NCBI RefSeq assembly: GCF_002252705.1
Contig: NZ_NQLA01000006.1
Span: forward strand, 33,600-97,599
Direction of reading: 5' to 3'
DNA: 64,000 bases
Source: Vulcanococcus limneticus LL
GTDB lineage: Bacteria > Cyanobacteriota > Cyanobacteriia > PCC-6307 > Cyanobiaceae
In this document: positions 41,799-50,981 of the stretch, piece after piece
Position numbering within the stretch: position 1 is the stretch's first letter
Layout of the letters: each line of letters begins with the position of its first letter
Position numbers and translations under genes: made by a program
Notes under the pieces: model-generated
The model's database searches: none
The model's input: the letters and a program-made list of their open reading frames with translations, nothing else
What the model was told of the DNA's origin: nothing

Positions 41799-43137
41799 GG
41801 CGGCCCTGCTGCGGCTGGTCCGCTACCTGCTGCTGGGCACCGCGGGCTCGGCCCTGGCGCTGGTGCTGCTGCAAGGGCTGCTGGCCCGGCGGCTGGAGCG
41901 GGCCCAGATCACCCAGATGGGTGGCGAGGTGAGCTTCAACCTGCGCCTGGCGGAACTGGCCCTGGAGCGGCTGCCCCCCTCGGCGGTGTCGCGGCTGAGC
42001 GGGCTGCCGCTGAGGGTGGGCGGCCGGCCCGCCAGCGGCAGCGACCCCCGCCTGGCGCTCCAGACCCGGCGGTTGCAGCAGGAGCTCTGCCGCCAGCTGG
42101 CCCACTGCCCCCAGCTGCTGCCGGCGGCGGGCGAGCCGCGGGGGGCCTGGGTGGAGCTGTTCTCACCGCTGGAGCCGGTGTGGCTGTTCACCGCGCTTCC
42201 CTCCCCCAGCCGCTGGCCTCCGGATCCGCTGCTGCTGGCCCTGGCGCTGGTGGCGGGTGGCACGGCGTCCACCTTGCTGTTCCTCTGGCTGGAGGTGCAG
42301 CGGCCGCTGCAGCAGCTGGAGCAGGCCCTGGGCCGGGTGGGGCTGCAGCGGCGGCCGGAGGTGCTGGCGGCCCGGGGCACGGGCGCCGTGCGCCGGCTCA
42401 CGGCCCGCTTCAACGCGATGGTGCAGCGACTGGATGCCAATGAGCGGGAGCGGGCCACGATGCTGGCCGGCATCGCCCACGACCTCAAGAGCCCCCTGAC
42501 CCGGCTGCGGCTGCGGCTCGCCGTGCCGCTGCCCGAGCCCGCCGACCGGCAGCGCAGCGAGGCCGATCTCGACGCCCTGGAGCGCATCACCGGCCAGTTC
42601 CTGCTGTTCGCCGGCGGGGCCGATGGCGAGCGGCCCGTGGCGCTGCCCCTGGACCAGCTCCTGGCGGAGTCGAGCGCGGGGCTGGATCCGGCCACCCTCA
42701 GCCTGGATCTGGAGCCCCTGGAGCGGGTGGTGCAGCCCACGGCCCTGGCACGGGCGGTGGGCAACCTGATCGACAACGCCCTCAGCCACGGCCGGCCGCC
42801 GCTGCGGATGGTGCTGCGCGACGAGCCACTGGCGGACCAGCCCGGTGGGCAGGGGTTCCGGATCGAGCTCTGGGATCGGGGCGCCGGCATCGCCCCGGAG
42901 CAGTGGCAGCAGGCCCTGGTGCCCTTCCAGCGGCTGGATGAGGCCCGCGGCGGCCTGGGCCATTGCGGCCTGGGCCTGGCGATCGCGGCGCGGGTGGCGG
43001 CGGTGCATGGCGGCGGTCTCAGCTGGCGGCGCGGCGCGCTGCCGGACGGGGCGCCCGGCTTTGCGGTGGTCCTGCACGGCCGCTCGATCGCCCCCGGCAC
43101 CGGCTCCATCAGCCCCAGGGGTGGAGCCCAGGGCTGA
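41776..43137 (+). CDS. EnvZ/CpxA-like sensor histidine kinase
   Basis: 453 residues. Membrane helices near 16-34 (LLLGTAGSALALVLLQGLLA) and 157-176 (LLLALALVAGGTASTLLFLW) frame a periplasmic sensor loop of about 120 residues. A HAMP-like linker leads to the HisKA box MLAGIAHDLKSPLTRLRLRL with phospho-acceptor His235, then the HATPase domain with N box (AVGNLIDNALSHG), G1 (DRGAGI) and G2 (GHCGLGLAI). Cognate partner of the overlapping regulator gene. Confidence 0.94.
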   Translation: MASPAAARAALLRLVRYLLLGTAGSALALVLLQGLLARRLERAQITQMGGEVSFNLRLAELALERLPPSAVSRLSGLPLRVGGRPASGSDPRLALQTRRLQQELCRQLAHCPQLLPAAGEPRGAWVELFSPLEPVWLFTALPSPSRWPPDPLLLALALVAGGTASTLLFLWLEVQRPLQQLEQALGRVGLQRRPEVLAARGTGAVRRLTARFNAMVQRLDANERERATMLAGIAHDLKSPLTRLRLRLAVPLPEPADRQRSEADLDALERITGQFLLFAGGADGERPVALPLDQLLAESSAGLDPATLSLDLEPLERVVQPTALARAVGNLIDNALSHGRPPLRMVLRDEPLADQPGGQGFRIELWDRGAGIAPEQWQQALVPFQRLDEARGGLGHCGLGLAIAARVAAVHGGGLSWRRGALPDGAPGFAVVLHGRSIAPGTGSISPRGGAQG

Positions 43138-43270
43138 GGTGTGTCGAGGACCCAGCCGGGTCGGGGGAGTTGGGTGTCCCCGGTCCGATCTGGTCACAGG
43201 TTGGGGCGCTGGTGGACACACCTGCGCTGTCACTCCGGCAGAGGCTGGAGTTGTCGCGATCCCAGACCCC

Positions 43271-43924
43271 ATGACCCGCCCTGCCAACGTTCTCTCCCGC
43301 CCGTCGCTCCGCCCGCGTCACGCCGCGGCCCTTGCCCTGCTGCTGGCGGTCGTGGGGGCCAGCGGTGCCGCCCTTGCTCAGCCATACCCGCCCTATGGCG
43401 CCCCTGGACCCAGACAGCCCTACGGCGACGGCTGGCGCGCCCAGCAGGTCACGCCCCCCGCTCCCGGCGAGGGCCGTGGCTGGGCCGATGACCGCCGTCC
43501 TGACGGGCGCTGGGCCGAGCTCAAGCGCCAGGAGGCCGAGGTGATCGCCCGCTTCAGCCCGCGCCAGCGGCGCGAGTTCTTCGAGGCCCGCCGCAGCCTG
43601 GAGCGCCGCCAGGCCGACCAGCAGATCAGCCTGCTGAACGGCACCGAGCGCTGCCTGGACCAGGCCCGCGGTGCCGAGATAGCCCAGACCTGCCTGCAAC
43701 AGGAGCGTCAGCAACGCATGCAGCAGCACCGCCAGCAGCGCAACGACCTCAGCCAGCTGCGCCAGCGCTTCGGACTGCCGGCCCTGCCCGAGCGCCGCTG
43801 GAAAGGACCTGGCGCTGGTGGGCAGGGCAGCTGGGGGCCGAAGCCGATGCCCACGCCTTACTACGGCACACCCCAGTCGTTCCAGCCGCGCATCCAGCCC
43901 TACCACCCCCTGGCCTGGTACTAA
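43271..43924 (+). CDS. Exported helical protein, Spy/CpxP-like candidate
   Basis: 217 residues with a signal peptide (HAAALALLLAVVGASGAALA), a Pro/Gly/Tyr-rich segment (about 37-70), a highly charged helical middle (about 78-160: LKRQEAEVIARFSPRQRREF, ARRSLERRQADQQISLLNG, then ERQQRMQQHRQQRND) and a Pro/Tyr-rich end. Two Cys are in the helical part. FSPRQRREFFEARRSLE resembles the LTxxQ-type pattern of the periplasmic chaperones Spy and CpxP. It follows a two-component system of the EnvZ/Cpx type by 133 bases. The homology is tentative. Confidence 0.6.
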   Translation: MTRPANVLSRPSLRPRHAAALALLLAVVGASGAALAQPYPPYGAPGPRQPYGDGWRAQQVTPPAPGEGRGWADDRRPDGRWAELKRQEAEVIARFSPRQRREFFEARRSLERRQADQQISLLNGTERCLDQARGAEIAQTCLQQERQQRMQQHRQQRNDLSQLRQRFGLPALPERRWKGPGAGGQGSWGPKPMPTPYYGTPQSFQPRIQPYHPLAWY

Positions 43925-43935
43925 GTCCAGAACAA

Positions 43936-43960
43936 AACAGGGCCCGCATGGGGCCCTGTT
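43936..43960. terminator. Bidirectional terminator between the Spy-like gene and pgk
   Basis: AACAGGGCCC (43936-43945), loop GCATG, GGGCCCTGTT (43951-43960): a perfect 10-bp stem between convergent genes. On the reverse strand it is followed by TTGTT, a better U-tract than on the forward strand. Confidence 0.88.
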
Positions 43961-44018
43961 CCTGGGTGATCACGGCGCCGTGATGTCACAGCGCCGGGCC
44001 ATCCTCAGATTCCGAACT

Positions 44019-45224
44019 TCAGGCCTCGTCGAGGGCGGCCACGCCGGGCAGCACCTTGCCTTCCAGCAGCTCGAGGCTGGCGCCACCACCGGTGGAGATG
44101 TGGCTCATCTGATCGGCCACGCCCACCTTTTCCACGGCTGCCACCGAGTCGCCACCGCCGATGATCGTGGTGGTGCCGGTGGCAGTCAGGCCCGCCAGGG
44201 TGTGGGCGATGGCGTCGGTACCGGCGGCGAACTTGTCGAACTCGAACACGCCCATCGGGCCGTTCCAGATCACGGTCTTCACGTCGGCCAGGGCCGCCTG
44301 GAAGGCCTTGATCGAGTCGGGACCGATGTCCAGGCCCATCCAGCCGTCGGGGATGACGTTGATGTGGGTGGTCAGGGTGTTGGCGTCGGGCGAGAAGGAA
44401 TCGGCCAGCACCACGTCGGTGGGCAGCAGCAGCTCCACCCCCTTTTCCTTGGCCTTGGCCTCCAGTTCGCGGGCCAGATCGAGCTTGTCTTCCTCCACCA
44501 GGCTGTTGCCCACCGAGAGGCCACGGGCCTTGTAGAAGGTGAAGATCATGCCGCCGCCGATCAGCACCTTGTCGCACTTGTCGATCAGCGACTCGAGCAC
44601 GCCGATTTTGCTGCTCACCTTGGAGCCGCCCACAATCGCGGCCAGGGGCCGCTTGGGCTCATCGATGGCGCCCTGCAGATACTGCAGTTCCTTCTCCAGC
44701 AGGTAGCCGGCCACGCTCGGATTCAGGTACTTGGTCACGCCCTCGGTGGAGGCGTGGGCGCGGTGGGCGGCGCCGAAGGCGTCGTTCACGTACACGTCGG
44801 CCAGGGCCGCCAGCTGCTTGGCGAACTCGGGATCGTTCTTCTCTTCCTCGGCGAAGAAGCGCACGTTCTCCAGAAGCAGCACATCGCCCTCGGCCAGGGC
44901 CGCCACCTTGGCCTCGGCGTCGGGGCCGATGGCGCTGTCGGTCTTCACCACGGGCTTGCCCAGCAGCTCGCCCAGGCGGGCCGCCACGGGGGTGAGCCGC
45001 AGGGCGTCGTTCACCTGGCCCTTGGGCCGGCCGAAGTGGGCGGCCAGGATCACCTTGGCGCCCTTGCCGACCAGGTCGTTGATGGTGGGCAGGGCGGCGC
45101 GGATGCGGGTGTCGTCGGTGATGGCACCGGCGTCATCGAGGGGAACGTTGAAGTCGACCCGGACCAGCACGCGCTTGCCGCGCAGGTCATCAGCGGAGAG
45201 GCTGGCCAGGGAGCGCTTCGCCAT
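44019..45224 (-). CDS. pgk: Phosphoglycerate kinase
   Basis: Transfers phosphate between 1,3-bisphosphoglycerate and ADP in the Calvin cycle and glycolysis. 401 residues: [111 protein letters not shown] and the nucleotide loop [16 protein letters not shown], ending [17 protein letters not shown]. Start ATG 45224. Monocistronic, with a terminator at 43936-43960. Confidence 0.98.
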   Translation of the reverse strand: MAKRSLASLSADDLRGKRVLVRVDFNVPLDDAGAITDDTRIRAALPTINDLVGKGAKVILAAHFGRPKGQVNDALRLTPVAARLGELLGKPVVKTDSAIGPDAEAKVAALAEGDVLLLENVRFFAEEEKNDPEFAKQLAALADVYVNDAFGAAHRAHASTEGVTKYLNPSVAGYLLEKELQYLQGAIDEPKRPLAAIVGGSKVSSKIGVLESLIDKCDKVLIGGGMIFTFYKARGLSVGNSLVEEDKLDLARELEAKAKEKGVELLLPTDVVLADSFSPDANTLTTHINVIPDGWMGLDIGPDSIKAFQAALADVKTVIWNGPMGVFEFDKFAAGTDAIAHTLAGLTATGTTTIIGGGDSVAAVEKVGVADQMSHISTGGGASLELLEGKVLPGVAALDEA

Positions 45225-45431
45225 GGGGTGGAGACGGTAGGGAAATTTGGGCGAGATTAACCTGCGGCCCTTTCGCGTCCGTGGGCGCGGTTCCGTCCCC
45301 CGCCGCGGTCTGTGCCCGCCGTTTCTCGCTCCAGCCGCTTCTCACTGCCGCGGTGGGAACGTGGGCCATCGGCACGGGCCTCGCCCTGGCCAGCCAGTGC
45401 CGCCCCGCCCGGCGCCCGTCTAGACAGGGAC

Positions 45432-45827
45432 ATGACCGGCCCGATGGCCATGTTCGAGACGATTCTCTTCCCGATCGACCGCAGCCGCCAGGCGGCCGAG
45501 ACCGCCTCCACGGCCCTCAAGCTCGCCCAGCAGCACGGCAGCCGGCTGGTGGTTCTCTCCGTGGTGGAGCCCGACCAGGACGACCCCCTGGCGGTGGCCG
45601 AGCTGCTGGAACAGGCCCGCAGCCGCTTTTCCGAGCAGGGCGTGAGCTGTGAGGTGCTGGAGCGCCAGGGCAAGCCGGCCTTCGTGATCTGCGATGTGGC
45701 CGATGAGATCAACGCCGATGTGATCGTGATGGGCACCCGCGGCCTCACCCTGGAAGCCGACGAGGCCCCCAGCACCGCCTCGCGGGTGATCCAGCTGGCG
45801 CCCTGTCCGGTGCTGGTGGTGCCCTGA
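45432..45827 (+). CDS. Universal stress protein (UspA family)
   Basis: 131 residues from ATG 45432; the natural family start may be the later MFETILFPID at 45450. Usp fold: ETILFPIDRSRQAAETASTA at the N-terminus and the ATP-binding segment DVIVMGTRGLTLEADEAPST, a variant of the G2xG9xG(S/T) motif, ending VIQLAPCPVLVVP. UspA proteins respond to stress and starvation; partner unknown. AGGGA lies just before ATG 45432. The stop overlaps the next start by one base (TGATG). Confidence 0.9.
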   Translation: MTGPMAMFETILFPIDRSRQAAETASTALKLAQQHGSRLVVLSVVEPDQDDPLAVAELLEQARSRFSEQGVSCEVLERQGKPAFVICDVADEINADVIVMGTRGLTLEADEAPSTASRVIQLAPCPVLVVP

Positions 45828-46921
45828 TGGCGGCTGATCTCGCCGCCGGTCTGCTCAGCACAGCGGCCCCGTCGATCCAGTGGTATCCGGGCCACATCGC
45901 CAAGGCGGAGAGGTCGCTCACCGACAACCTGGCCAAGGTGGATCTGGTGATTGAGGTGCGCGATGCGCGCATCCCCCTCGCCACCGGCCATCCGCGCCTG
46001 CAGCGCTGGATCGGTGGCAAGCCGCACCTGCTGGTGCTCAACCGCCGCGACATGGTCTGCCCCGCCGCCCGCGCCCAGTGGGACGCCTGGTTCCGCGCCC
46101 GCGGCCAGACCCCCTGGTGGTGCGATGCCAGGGCCGGCACGGGCGTGAAACAGCTGCAGCAGGCGGCGATCCGCGCCGGCGAGGCCCTCAACGCCCGCCG
46201 CAGCGGCCGCGGCATGAAGCCCCGCCCCGTGCGCGCCCTGATGCTGGGCTTCCCGAATGTGGGCAAGTCGGCCCTGATCAACCGGCTGGTGCGCCAGAAG
46301 GTGGTGGAGAGTGCCCGCCGCGCCGGCGTCACCCGCAGCCTGCGCTGGGTGCGCCTCGGCCAGGACCTGGACCTGCTCGATGCCCCCGGCGTGCTGCCCC
46401 CGCGCCTGGACGACCAGCTGGCGGCCCTGCGGCTCGCCCTCTGCGACGACATCGGCCAGGCCGCCTACGACGGCGAGGCGGTGGCGATGGCCTTCGTCCA
46501 GCTGCTGGCGGGCCTGGAGCCGGTGGCGGCCGCCGGCGTGGCGGCTGGGTTGCTGCAGCGCCGTTACGGCGTGGAGGTGGAGCCGCTGGGGGCTGGGGAG
46601 ACCTCCCCGGAGGTCTGCGTTGATGCTGTACAGCCCCTACAGGTTCCTGGAGGCGGTGGCGAGGGGGGGCTGCAGGCCGCGGCGCCCCAATCTCCAGGGT
46701 CCCAATCCGAGGCTCCTCAACCCGAGGCTCCTCAACCCGAGGCTCTTCAGCGCCCGGCCCTCCCCAATGCCGCCGCCTGGCTGGAGGCCGCCGCCGCCCG
46801 CCATACCAGCGGCGACACCGCCCGCATGGCCCAGCGCCTGCTGGACGACTTCCGCCGCGGGGTGCTCGGCCCCATCGCCCTGGAGTTGCCGGTGAACGGC
46901 CAGGTCCAGCCCCAGCCATGA
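45827..46921 (+). CDS. RbgA/YlqF-type ribosome biogenesis GTPase
   Basis: 364 residues, circularly permuted GTPase that helps late 50S assembly. IQWYPGHIAKAERSLTDNLA is the family hallmark; then VDLVIEVRDARIPLAT, the G4 motif LVLNRRDM, G1 LMLGFPNVGKSALINRL, G2-like RAGVTRS and G3 LDAPGVLPPRL. The C-terminal domain carries an insert of about 45 residues (about 265-310) with 15-bp DNA repeats giving a PEAPQ series. The order G4-G1-G3 confirms permutation. Overlaps the preceding gene by 1 base and rluD by 4. Confidence 0.92.
   Translation: MAADLAAGLLSTAAPSIQWYPGHIAKAERSLTDNLAKVDLVIEVRDARIPLATGHPRLQRWIGGKPHLLVLNRRDMVCPAARAQWDAWFRARGQTPWWCDARAGTGVKQLQQAAIRAGEALNARRSGRGMKPRPVRALMLGFPNVGKSALINRLVRQKVVESARRAGVTRSLRWVRLGQDLDLLDAPGVLPPRLDDQLAALRLALCDDIGQAAYDGEAVAMAFVQLLAGLEPVAAAGVAAGLLQRRYGVEVEPLGAGETSPEVCVDAVQPLQVPGGGGEGGLQAAAPQSPGSQSEAPQPEAPQPEALQRPALPNAAAWLEAAAARHTSGDTARMAQRLLDDFRRGVLGPIALELPVNGQVQPQP
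46706..46750 (+). repeat. Three 15-bp in-frame repeats in the RbgA-like gene
   Basis: CCGAGGCTCCTCAAC occurs at 46706-46720 and 46721-46735 and, with two changes, at 46736-46750. They encode PEAPQ-type units in a likely disordered insert, probably by recent slippage; a related unit (CCAATC...) just upstream may be an older copy. Confidence 0.9.
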
Positions 46922-47880
46922 GCGCGGACAGCGAAGACCGCTTCGGCCAGGGGGACGGCGAGCTGCTCACGCTCACCTATCCCAAACCCCTGCCGATGCG
47001 GCTGGATCGCTGGCTGGTGGCCCAGCGGCCGGAGCAGAGTCGGGCCCGCATCCAGAAACTCATCGACGCCGGCTACGTGCGCGTCAACGGCACCACGGGC
47101 CGGGCCAAGACGCCCCTGCGCCCGGGTGATCAGGTGCAGCTGTGGATGCCGCCCCCGGAGCCCCTGCCCTACCTGGTGCCCCAGGCGATGCCGCTCGATG
47201 TGCTGTTCGAGGATGGGCATCTGATCGTGCTCAACAAGCCCGCCGGCCTCACGGTGCACCCTGCCCCCGGCAACCGGGACGGCACCCTGGTGAACGGGCT
47301 GCTGCACCACTGCCCCGACCTGCCCGGCATCGGCGGCGAAATGCGACCCGGCATCGTGCACCGCCTCGACAAGGACACCACCGGCTGCATCGTGGTGGCC
47401 AAGAGCCAGGAGGCCCTGGTGAAGCTGCAGGTGCAGATCCAGCGGCGCATCGCCTCGCGGGAGTATCTGGCGGTGGTGCACGGCCAGCCGGCGGCGGAGC
47501 GCGGCACGATCGTGGGCGCGATCGGGCGCCACCCGGTGGATCGCAAGAAATATGCGGTGGTGCACGACGGCACGGGCCGCCACGCCTGCACCCACTGGAC
47601 CCTGGTGGAGCGCCTGGGCGACTACGCCATGCTGCGCTTCAAGCTCGACACCGGCCGCACCCACCAGATCCGGGTGCACTGCGCCCACATCGGCCATCCG
47701 ATCGTGGGCGACCCTGCGTACTCGCGCTGCCGCAGGCTGCCGATCGAGCTGCCGGGCCAGGCGCTGCATGCCGTTCAGCTGGGGTTGGACCACCCGGTCA
47801 CGGGCGAGCGGCTGGTGTGCGAGGCGCCGTTGCCCGAGGTGTTCGAGAAGCTGCTGGTGGCGCTGCGGCGCCGGCTCTGA
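46918..47880 (+). CDS. rluD: 23S rRNA pseudouridine synthase, RluD/RluA family
   Basis: 320 residues. N-terminal S4 RNA-binding domain (MRLDRWLVAQRPEQSRARIQ, then LIDAGYVRVNG), followed by the catalytic domain: LIVLNKPAGLTVHPAPGNRD, MRPGIVHRLDKDTTGCIVVA with the catalytic Asp in HRLDKDT, and LDTGRTHQIRVHCAHIGHPI. The S4 domain and these motifs fit RluD (helix 69 pseudouridines 1911, 1915, 1917 in E. coli), though RluC is possible. The ATG overlaps the GTPase stop by 4 bases; both act in large-subunit maturation. Confidence 0.93.
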   Translation: MSADSEDRFGQGDGELLTLTYPKPLPMRLDRWLVAQRPEQSRARIQKLIDAGYVRVNGTTGRAKTPLRPGDQVQLWMPPPEPLPYLVPQAMPLDVLFEDGHLIVLNKPAGLTVHPAPGNRDGTLVNGLLHHCPDLPGIGGEMRPGIVHRLDKDTTGCIVVAKSQEALVKLQVQIQRRIASREYLAVVHGQPAAERGTIVGAIGRHPVDRKKYAVVHDGTGRHACTHWTLVERLGDYAMLRFKLDTGRTHQIRVHCAHIGHPIVGDPAYSRCRRLPIELPGQALHAVQLGLDHPVTGERLVCEAPLPEVFEKLLVALRRRL

Positions 47881-47918
47881 CGCGCGACCTGGCGCCGCAG
47901 GCCCAGATCGTTCCGGAT

Positions 47919-49241
47919 TCAGGGCTCCGGCCGCCTGGGCTCGAGCAGTTCCCGCTCCGCCTCCTCGCGCAGCAGCTCGAAGATCGTCTCGCGCTCGAAC
48001 AGATCGGCCACGGCGATGGCGGTGAGGGCGCAGAAGCCGATCGGCAGCAGCAGGGCGTAGTTCTTGCTGAGCTCGAAGGTGAGCAGGATCGCTGTGAGCG
48101 GTGTGCGGGTGAGGGCTCCGAGGAAGGCGGCGGCGCCGGCGAACAGCAGGCTGGCTGGGGCGTCGTGGACCAGGGCGAGGGAGACCTGCTGCAGCAGCGT
48201 GCCCAGGGAGGCCCCCACCACCAGGGCCGGCGCCAGGAAGCCGCCAGGTGCCTCGGCGGCCACCGCCACCGCCGTGGCCGCCGCCTGAACCGCCAGCGCC
48301 AGCAGGGCCCGGGGGGCCGTGTCGATGCCCAGCAGGGCGTCGAAGTAGAGGCCATCGGGGTTGTCGAAGGCGCTGGGCAGCAGCGACCAGCCCGCCCCCA
48401 CCGCAACACCCACCAGCGGCAGCAGCTGCCAGCTGGGCAGTCGCCAGCGGATGAAGCGGCGGCGCAGGGCCTGGATCCAGCGCTGGTAGAGCATCGCCAG
48501 CACGCCCGCCAGGGCACCCAGCAGCAGCAGCAGCGGCAGGTCCACCAGCCGGAACTCGTTCACGCGGCTGGGGTAGTCGACGATCGGTGCCAGGTTGTGC
48601 AGGATCGGGTGCAGGGTCGGCAGGTTCGCCAGCAGCCGGGTCCAGGCGATGGTGGCGAAGGTGGCCGCCACCGCCAGGGCGTTGGTGCGGCCGTCGGCAT
48701 GCTTGAGCAGCTCCTCGAGGGTGTAGGCCAGGCCCCCCAGGGGCGCGTGGAACACGGCGCCCAGGCCGGCGCCGCTGCCAATCGCCACCGCCACCCGCTG
48801 GTGGTGGTGCTCGGCGCCGGTGAGCCGCGCACTCTCCCGGGCCACCGAGGCGCCGATCTGGATCGAGGGCCCTTCCGGCCCCACCGGGATGCCGCTGCCG
48901 ATGGCGATGCCGCTGGCCAGCAGCTTCACGATCGCCACCCGCCAGCCCATCGGAATCGGCCAGCCCCTCAGGAACAGCATCACCTGCACGATCCCCGAGC
49001 CCTTGGCAGCGGGTTCCAGGAAGGTGATCAGTCCCCCGGCCACGGCGCCCCCCAGCAGCCCCAGCACCGGTAGCACCAGGGCCCGGGGCATCAGGGCGGC
49101 CAGCTGAAGCCGCACGCCATTCACCAGGCCGATCTCGTGGCCGTAGAGCCAGATCGCCAGAGCCACGGCGATGCCGATCAGGTTCACCAGCAGCACCAGT
49201 TGCAGCAGGCGGTGCAGCTTCGTGGTCAGGGTCATCGCCAT
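47919..49241 (-). CDS. CLC-family chloride channel/transporter
   Basis: 440 residues, about ten hydrophobic helices. CLC selectivity motifs: AKGSGIVQVML (first, GSGIP type), GSGIPVGPEGPSIQIGA with the external gating glutamate, and GLGAVFHAPLGGLAYTLEEL with the internal glutamate, which suggests a proton-coupled exchanger rather than a pure channel. The usual Arg/Lys of G(R/K)EGP is Pro. No C-terminal CBS domains; a short charged tail ends RRPEP. Start ATG 49241. It is transcribed in the same direction as the ABC ATPase gene, 1 base apart. Confidence 0.92.
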   Translation of the reverse strand: MAMTLTTKLHRLLQLVLLVNLIGIAVALAIWLYGHEIGLVNGVRLQLAALMPRALVLPVLGLLGGAVAGGLITFLEPAAKGSGIVQVMLFLRGWPIPMGWRVAIVKLLASGIAIGSGIPVGPEGPSIQIGASVARESARLTGAEHHHQRVAVAIGSGAGLGAVFHAPLGGLAYTLEELLKHADGRTNALAVAATFATIAWTRLLANLPTLHPILHNLAPIVDYPSRVNEFRLVDLPLLLLLGALAGVLAMLYQRWIQALRRRFIRWRLPSWQLLPLVGVAVGAGWSLLPSAFDNPDGLYFDALLGIDTAPRALLALAVQAAATAVAVAAEAPGGFLAPALVVGASLGTLLQQVSLALVHDAPASLLFAGAAAFLGALTRTPLTAILLTFELSKNYALLLPIGFCALTAIAVADLFERETIFELLREEAERELLEPRRPEP

Positions 49242-49242
49242 C

Positions 49243-50895
49243 TCACACCAGCTCCGGCAGGCGTGGGCAGGCCTCCACCAGGGTGCGCGTGATGGCGGCC
49301 TGGGGCGCCCGCAGCAGCCCTTCGCCCGGACCCTCCTCCACGATGCGGCCCCCCTCCAGCACGATCACCCGCTGGCAGAAGCCGCTGGCCACCGAGAGGT
49401 CGTGGGTCACGAAGATCATGCCGAGCCCCAGGCGCTCCTGCAGCTGGCGCAGCAGGGCGAGCACCTCGGTCTGCACCTCGGCGTCGAGCATGCTCACGCT
49501 CTCGTCGCAGAGCAGTACCTGGGGCTCCAGGACCAGGGCCCGGGCGATGGCTACCCGCTGCTGCTGGCCGCCCGAGAGCTGCCGCGGCAGGCGGTTCTCG
49601 AAGCTCTCCGGCGGGTTGAGCCCCACGGCCGCCAGCAGCTCCCGAGCCCGCTGCCGCGCCTGGGGCTTCTTGGCCAGGCCATGGATCAGCAGCGGATCGG
49701 CGATGGCCTCGCCCACGGCCATCGCCGGGTTCAGGCAGGCCAGCGGGTCCTGGAACACCATCTGGATTCGGCGCCGGGCGCGGCGCAGCGGCCGGCCGCG
49801 CAGCTGGCGCAGGTCCTGGCCCTGCAGTTTCACGGCGCCGCCCCGCACCGGCGCCAGGCCCATCAGGGCCCGGCAGAGGGTGCTCTTGCCGCAACCCGAG
49901 GCCCCCACCACGCCGATCGTCTCCCCCTGCCGCAGGGTCAGGCTCACCCCGTCTACGGCCTTCAGCCAGCGGGGCTGCCAGGGCGGCGAGGGCAGGCCGT
50001 GCCAGCAGCGCAGCTGCTCCAGTTCCAGCAGCACCGGCGCCTGGGCTGGCGCCGCCGGTGTGGCCCCGCCCTCGCGGGCGCGGGCCGCCGCCACCAGCCG
50101 CTGGGCCAGGGGGGAGGTCGGTGCCGTGAGCAGGTGCCGGGCGGGGCCCTGCTCCACCAGCCGGCCCTGGTCGAGCACCGCGATCCGCTGGCACCAGCGG
50201 CCGGCCAGGGCCAGGTCGTGGCTGATCAGCAGCAGGGCGCTGCCGGTCTCGCGGCAGAGCTCGCTGAGTTCGGCCATCACCTGACCCGCCACCGACACAT
50301 CCAGGCTGGTGGTGGGTTCATCGGCGATCACCAGTGGCGGCTGCAGGGCCATGGCCAGGGCGATCGCCAGCCGCTGGCGCATGCCGCCACTGAACTCGTG
50401 GGGGTAGCTGCCGTAGCGCTCCGGACTGATGCCCACCCGCGCCAGCAGGTCCTCGGCCCGGCGGCGCACCTGGCGGCGCGTCCAGGCCGGACGGTGGGCC
50501 GCCAGGGTGTCGGCCAGGTGCTCGCCGATGGTCAGCAGCGGATTGAGCCGGGTCATCGGGTCCTGGAACACCAGGCCCACCGCCTCGCCCCGCAGCCGCC
50601 GCAGCGGCCCCCGCCGCAGCTGCCGCGGGTCCTGGCCCGCCAGCAGCAGGCCACCCTCGCAGCGGCTGCCCGTGGGCAGCAATTGCAGCACCGCCCGCGC
50701 CACCGTGCTCTTGCCGCAGCCCGAAGGGCCCACCAGGGCCAGGCTGTCGCCGGCCGCCAGGCTCAGATCGAGGCCGTCGAGGGTGGGGGAAGCGGCGCCG
50801 GGGTACTGCACCACCAGCTGCTGCAGGTCCAGCACCGGCCCCTTGTGGCGGTAACTGGGGCCGGAGGGGGAAGCGGCGGCCATCAGCCCAGGCAT
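49243..50895 (-). CDS. Fused two-domain peptide/nickel-type ABC transporter ATPase (DppD-DppF fusion)
   Basis: 550 residues with two complete ABC ATPase domains. Domain 1: Walker A VGPSGCGKSTV near residue 35, signature SGGMRQRLAIALAM, Walker B LVIADEPTTSLDVS. Domain 2 (from about 280): VGASGCGKSTLCRALMG, SGGQQQRVAIARAL, VLLCDESVSMLDAE. The C-terminal extensions of oligopeptide ATPases are short. This is the tandem form (as in YejF/GsiA) of the DppD/DppF pair; substrates would be peptides, nickel or glutathione. No permease or binding protein is encoded beside it, so its partners lie elsewhere. Confidence 0.92.
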   Translation of the reverse strand: MPGLMAAASPSGPSYRHKGPVLDLQQLVVQYPGAASPTLDGLDLSLAAGDSLALVGPSGCGKSTVARAVLQLLPTGSRCEGGLLLAGQDPRQLRRGPLRRLRGEAVGLVFQDPMTRLNPLLTIGEHLADTLAAHRPAWTRRQVRRRAEDLLARVGISPERYGSYPHEFSGGMRQRLAIALAMALQPPLVIADEPTTSLDVSVAGQVMAELSELCRETGSALLLISHDLALAGRWCQRIAVLDQGRLVEQGPARHLLTAPTSPLAQRLVAAARAREGGATPAAPAQAPVLLELEQLRCWHGLPSPPWQPRWLKAVDGVSLTLRQGETIGVVGASGCGKSTLCRALMGLAPVRGGAVKLQGQDLRQLRGRPLRRARRRIQMVFQDPLACLNPAMAVGEAIADPLLIHGLAKKPQARQRARELLAAVGLNPPESFENRLPRQLSGGQQQRVAIARALVLEPQVLLCDESVSMLDAEVQTEVLALLRQLQERLGLGMIFVTHDLSVASGFCQRVIVLEGGRIVEEGPGEGLLRAPQAAITRTLVEACPRLPELV

Positions 50896-50981
50896 TGGCA
50901 GGCGCCCAGCTTGGCGGCCGGCAGGCCCGGGCGCCCGCGTGTTGCGCTCTCTGAATACGATGGGTCAATCCGCAGGCTCCC

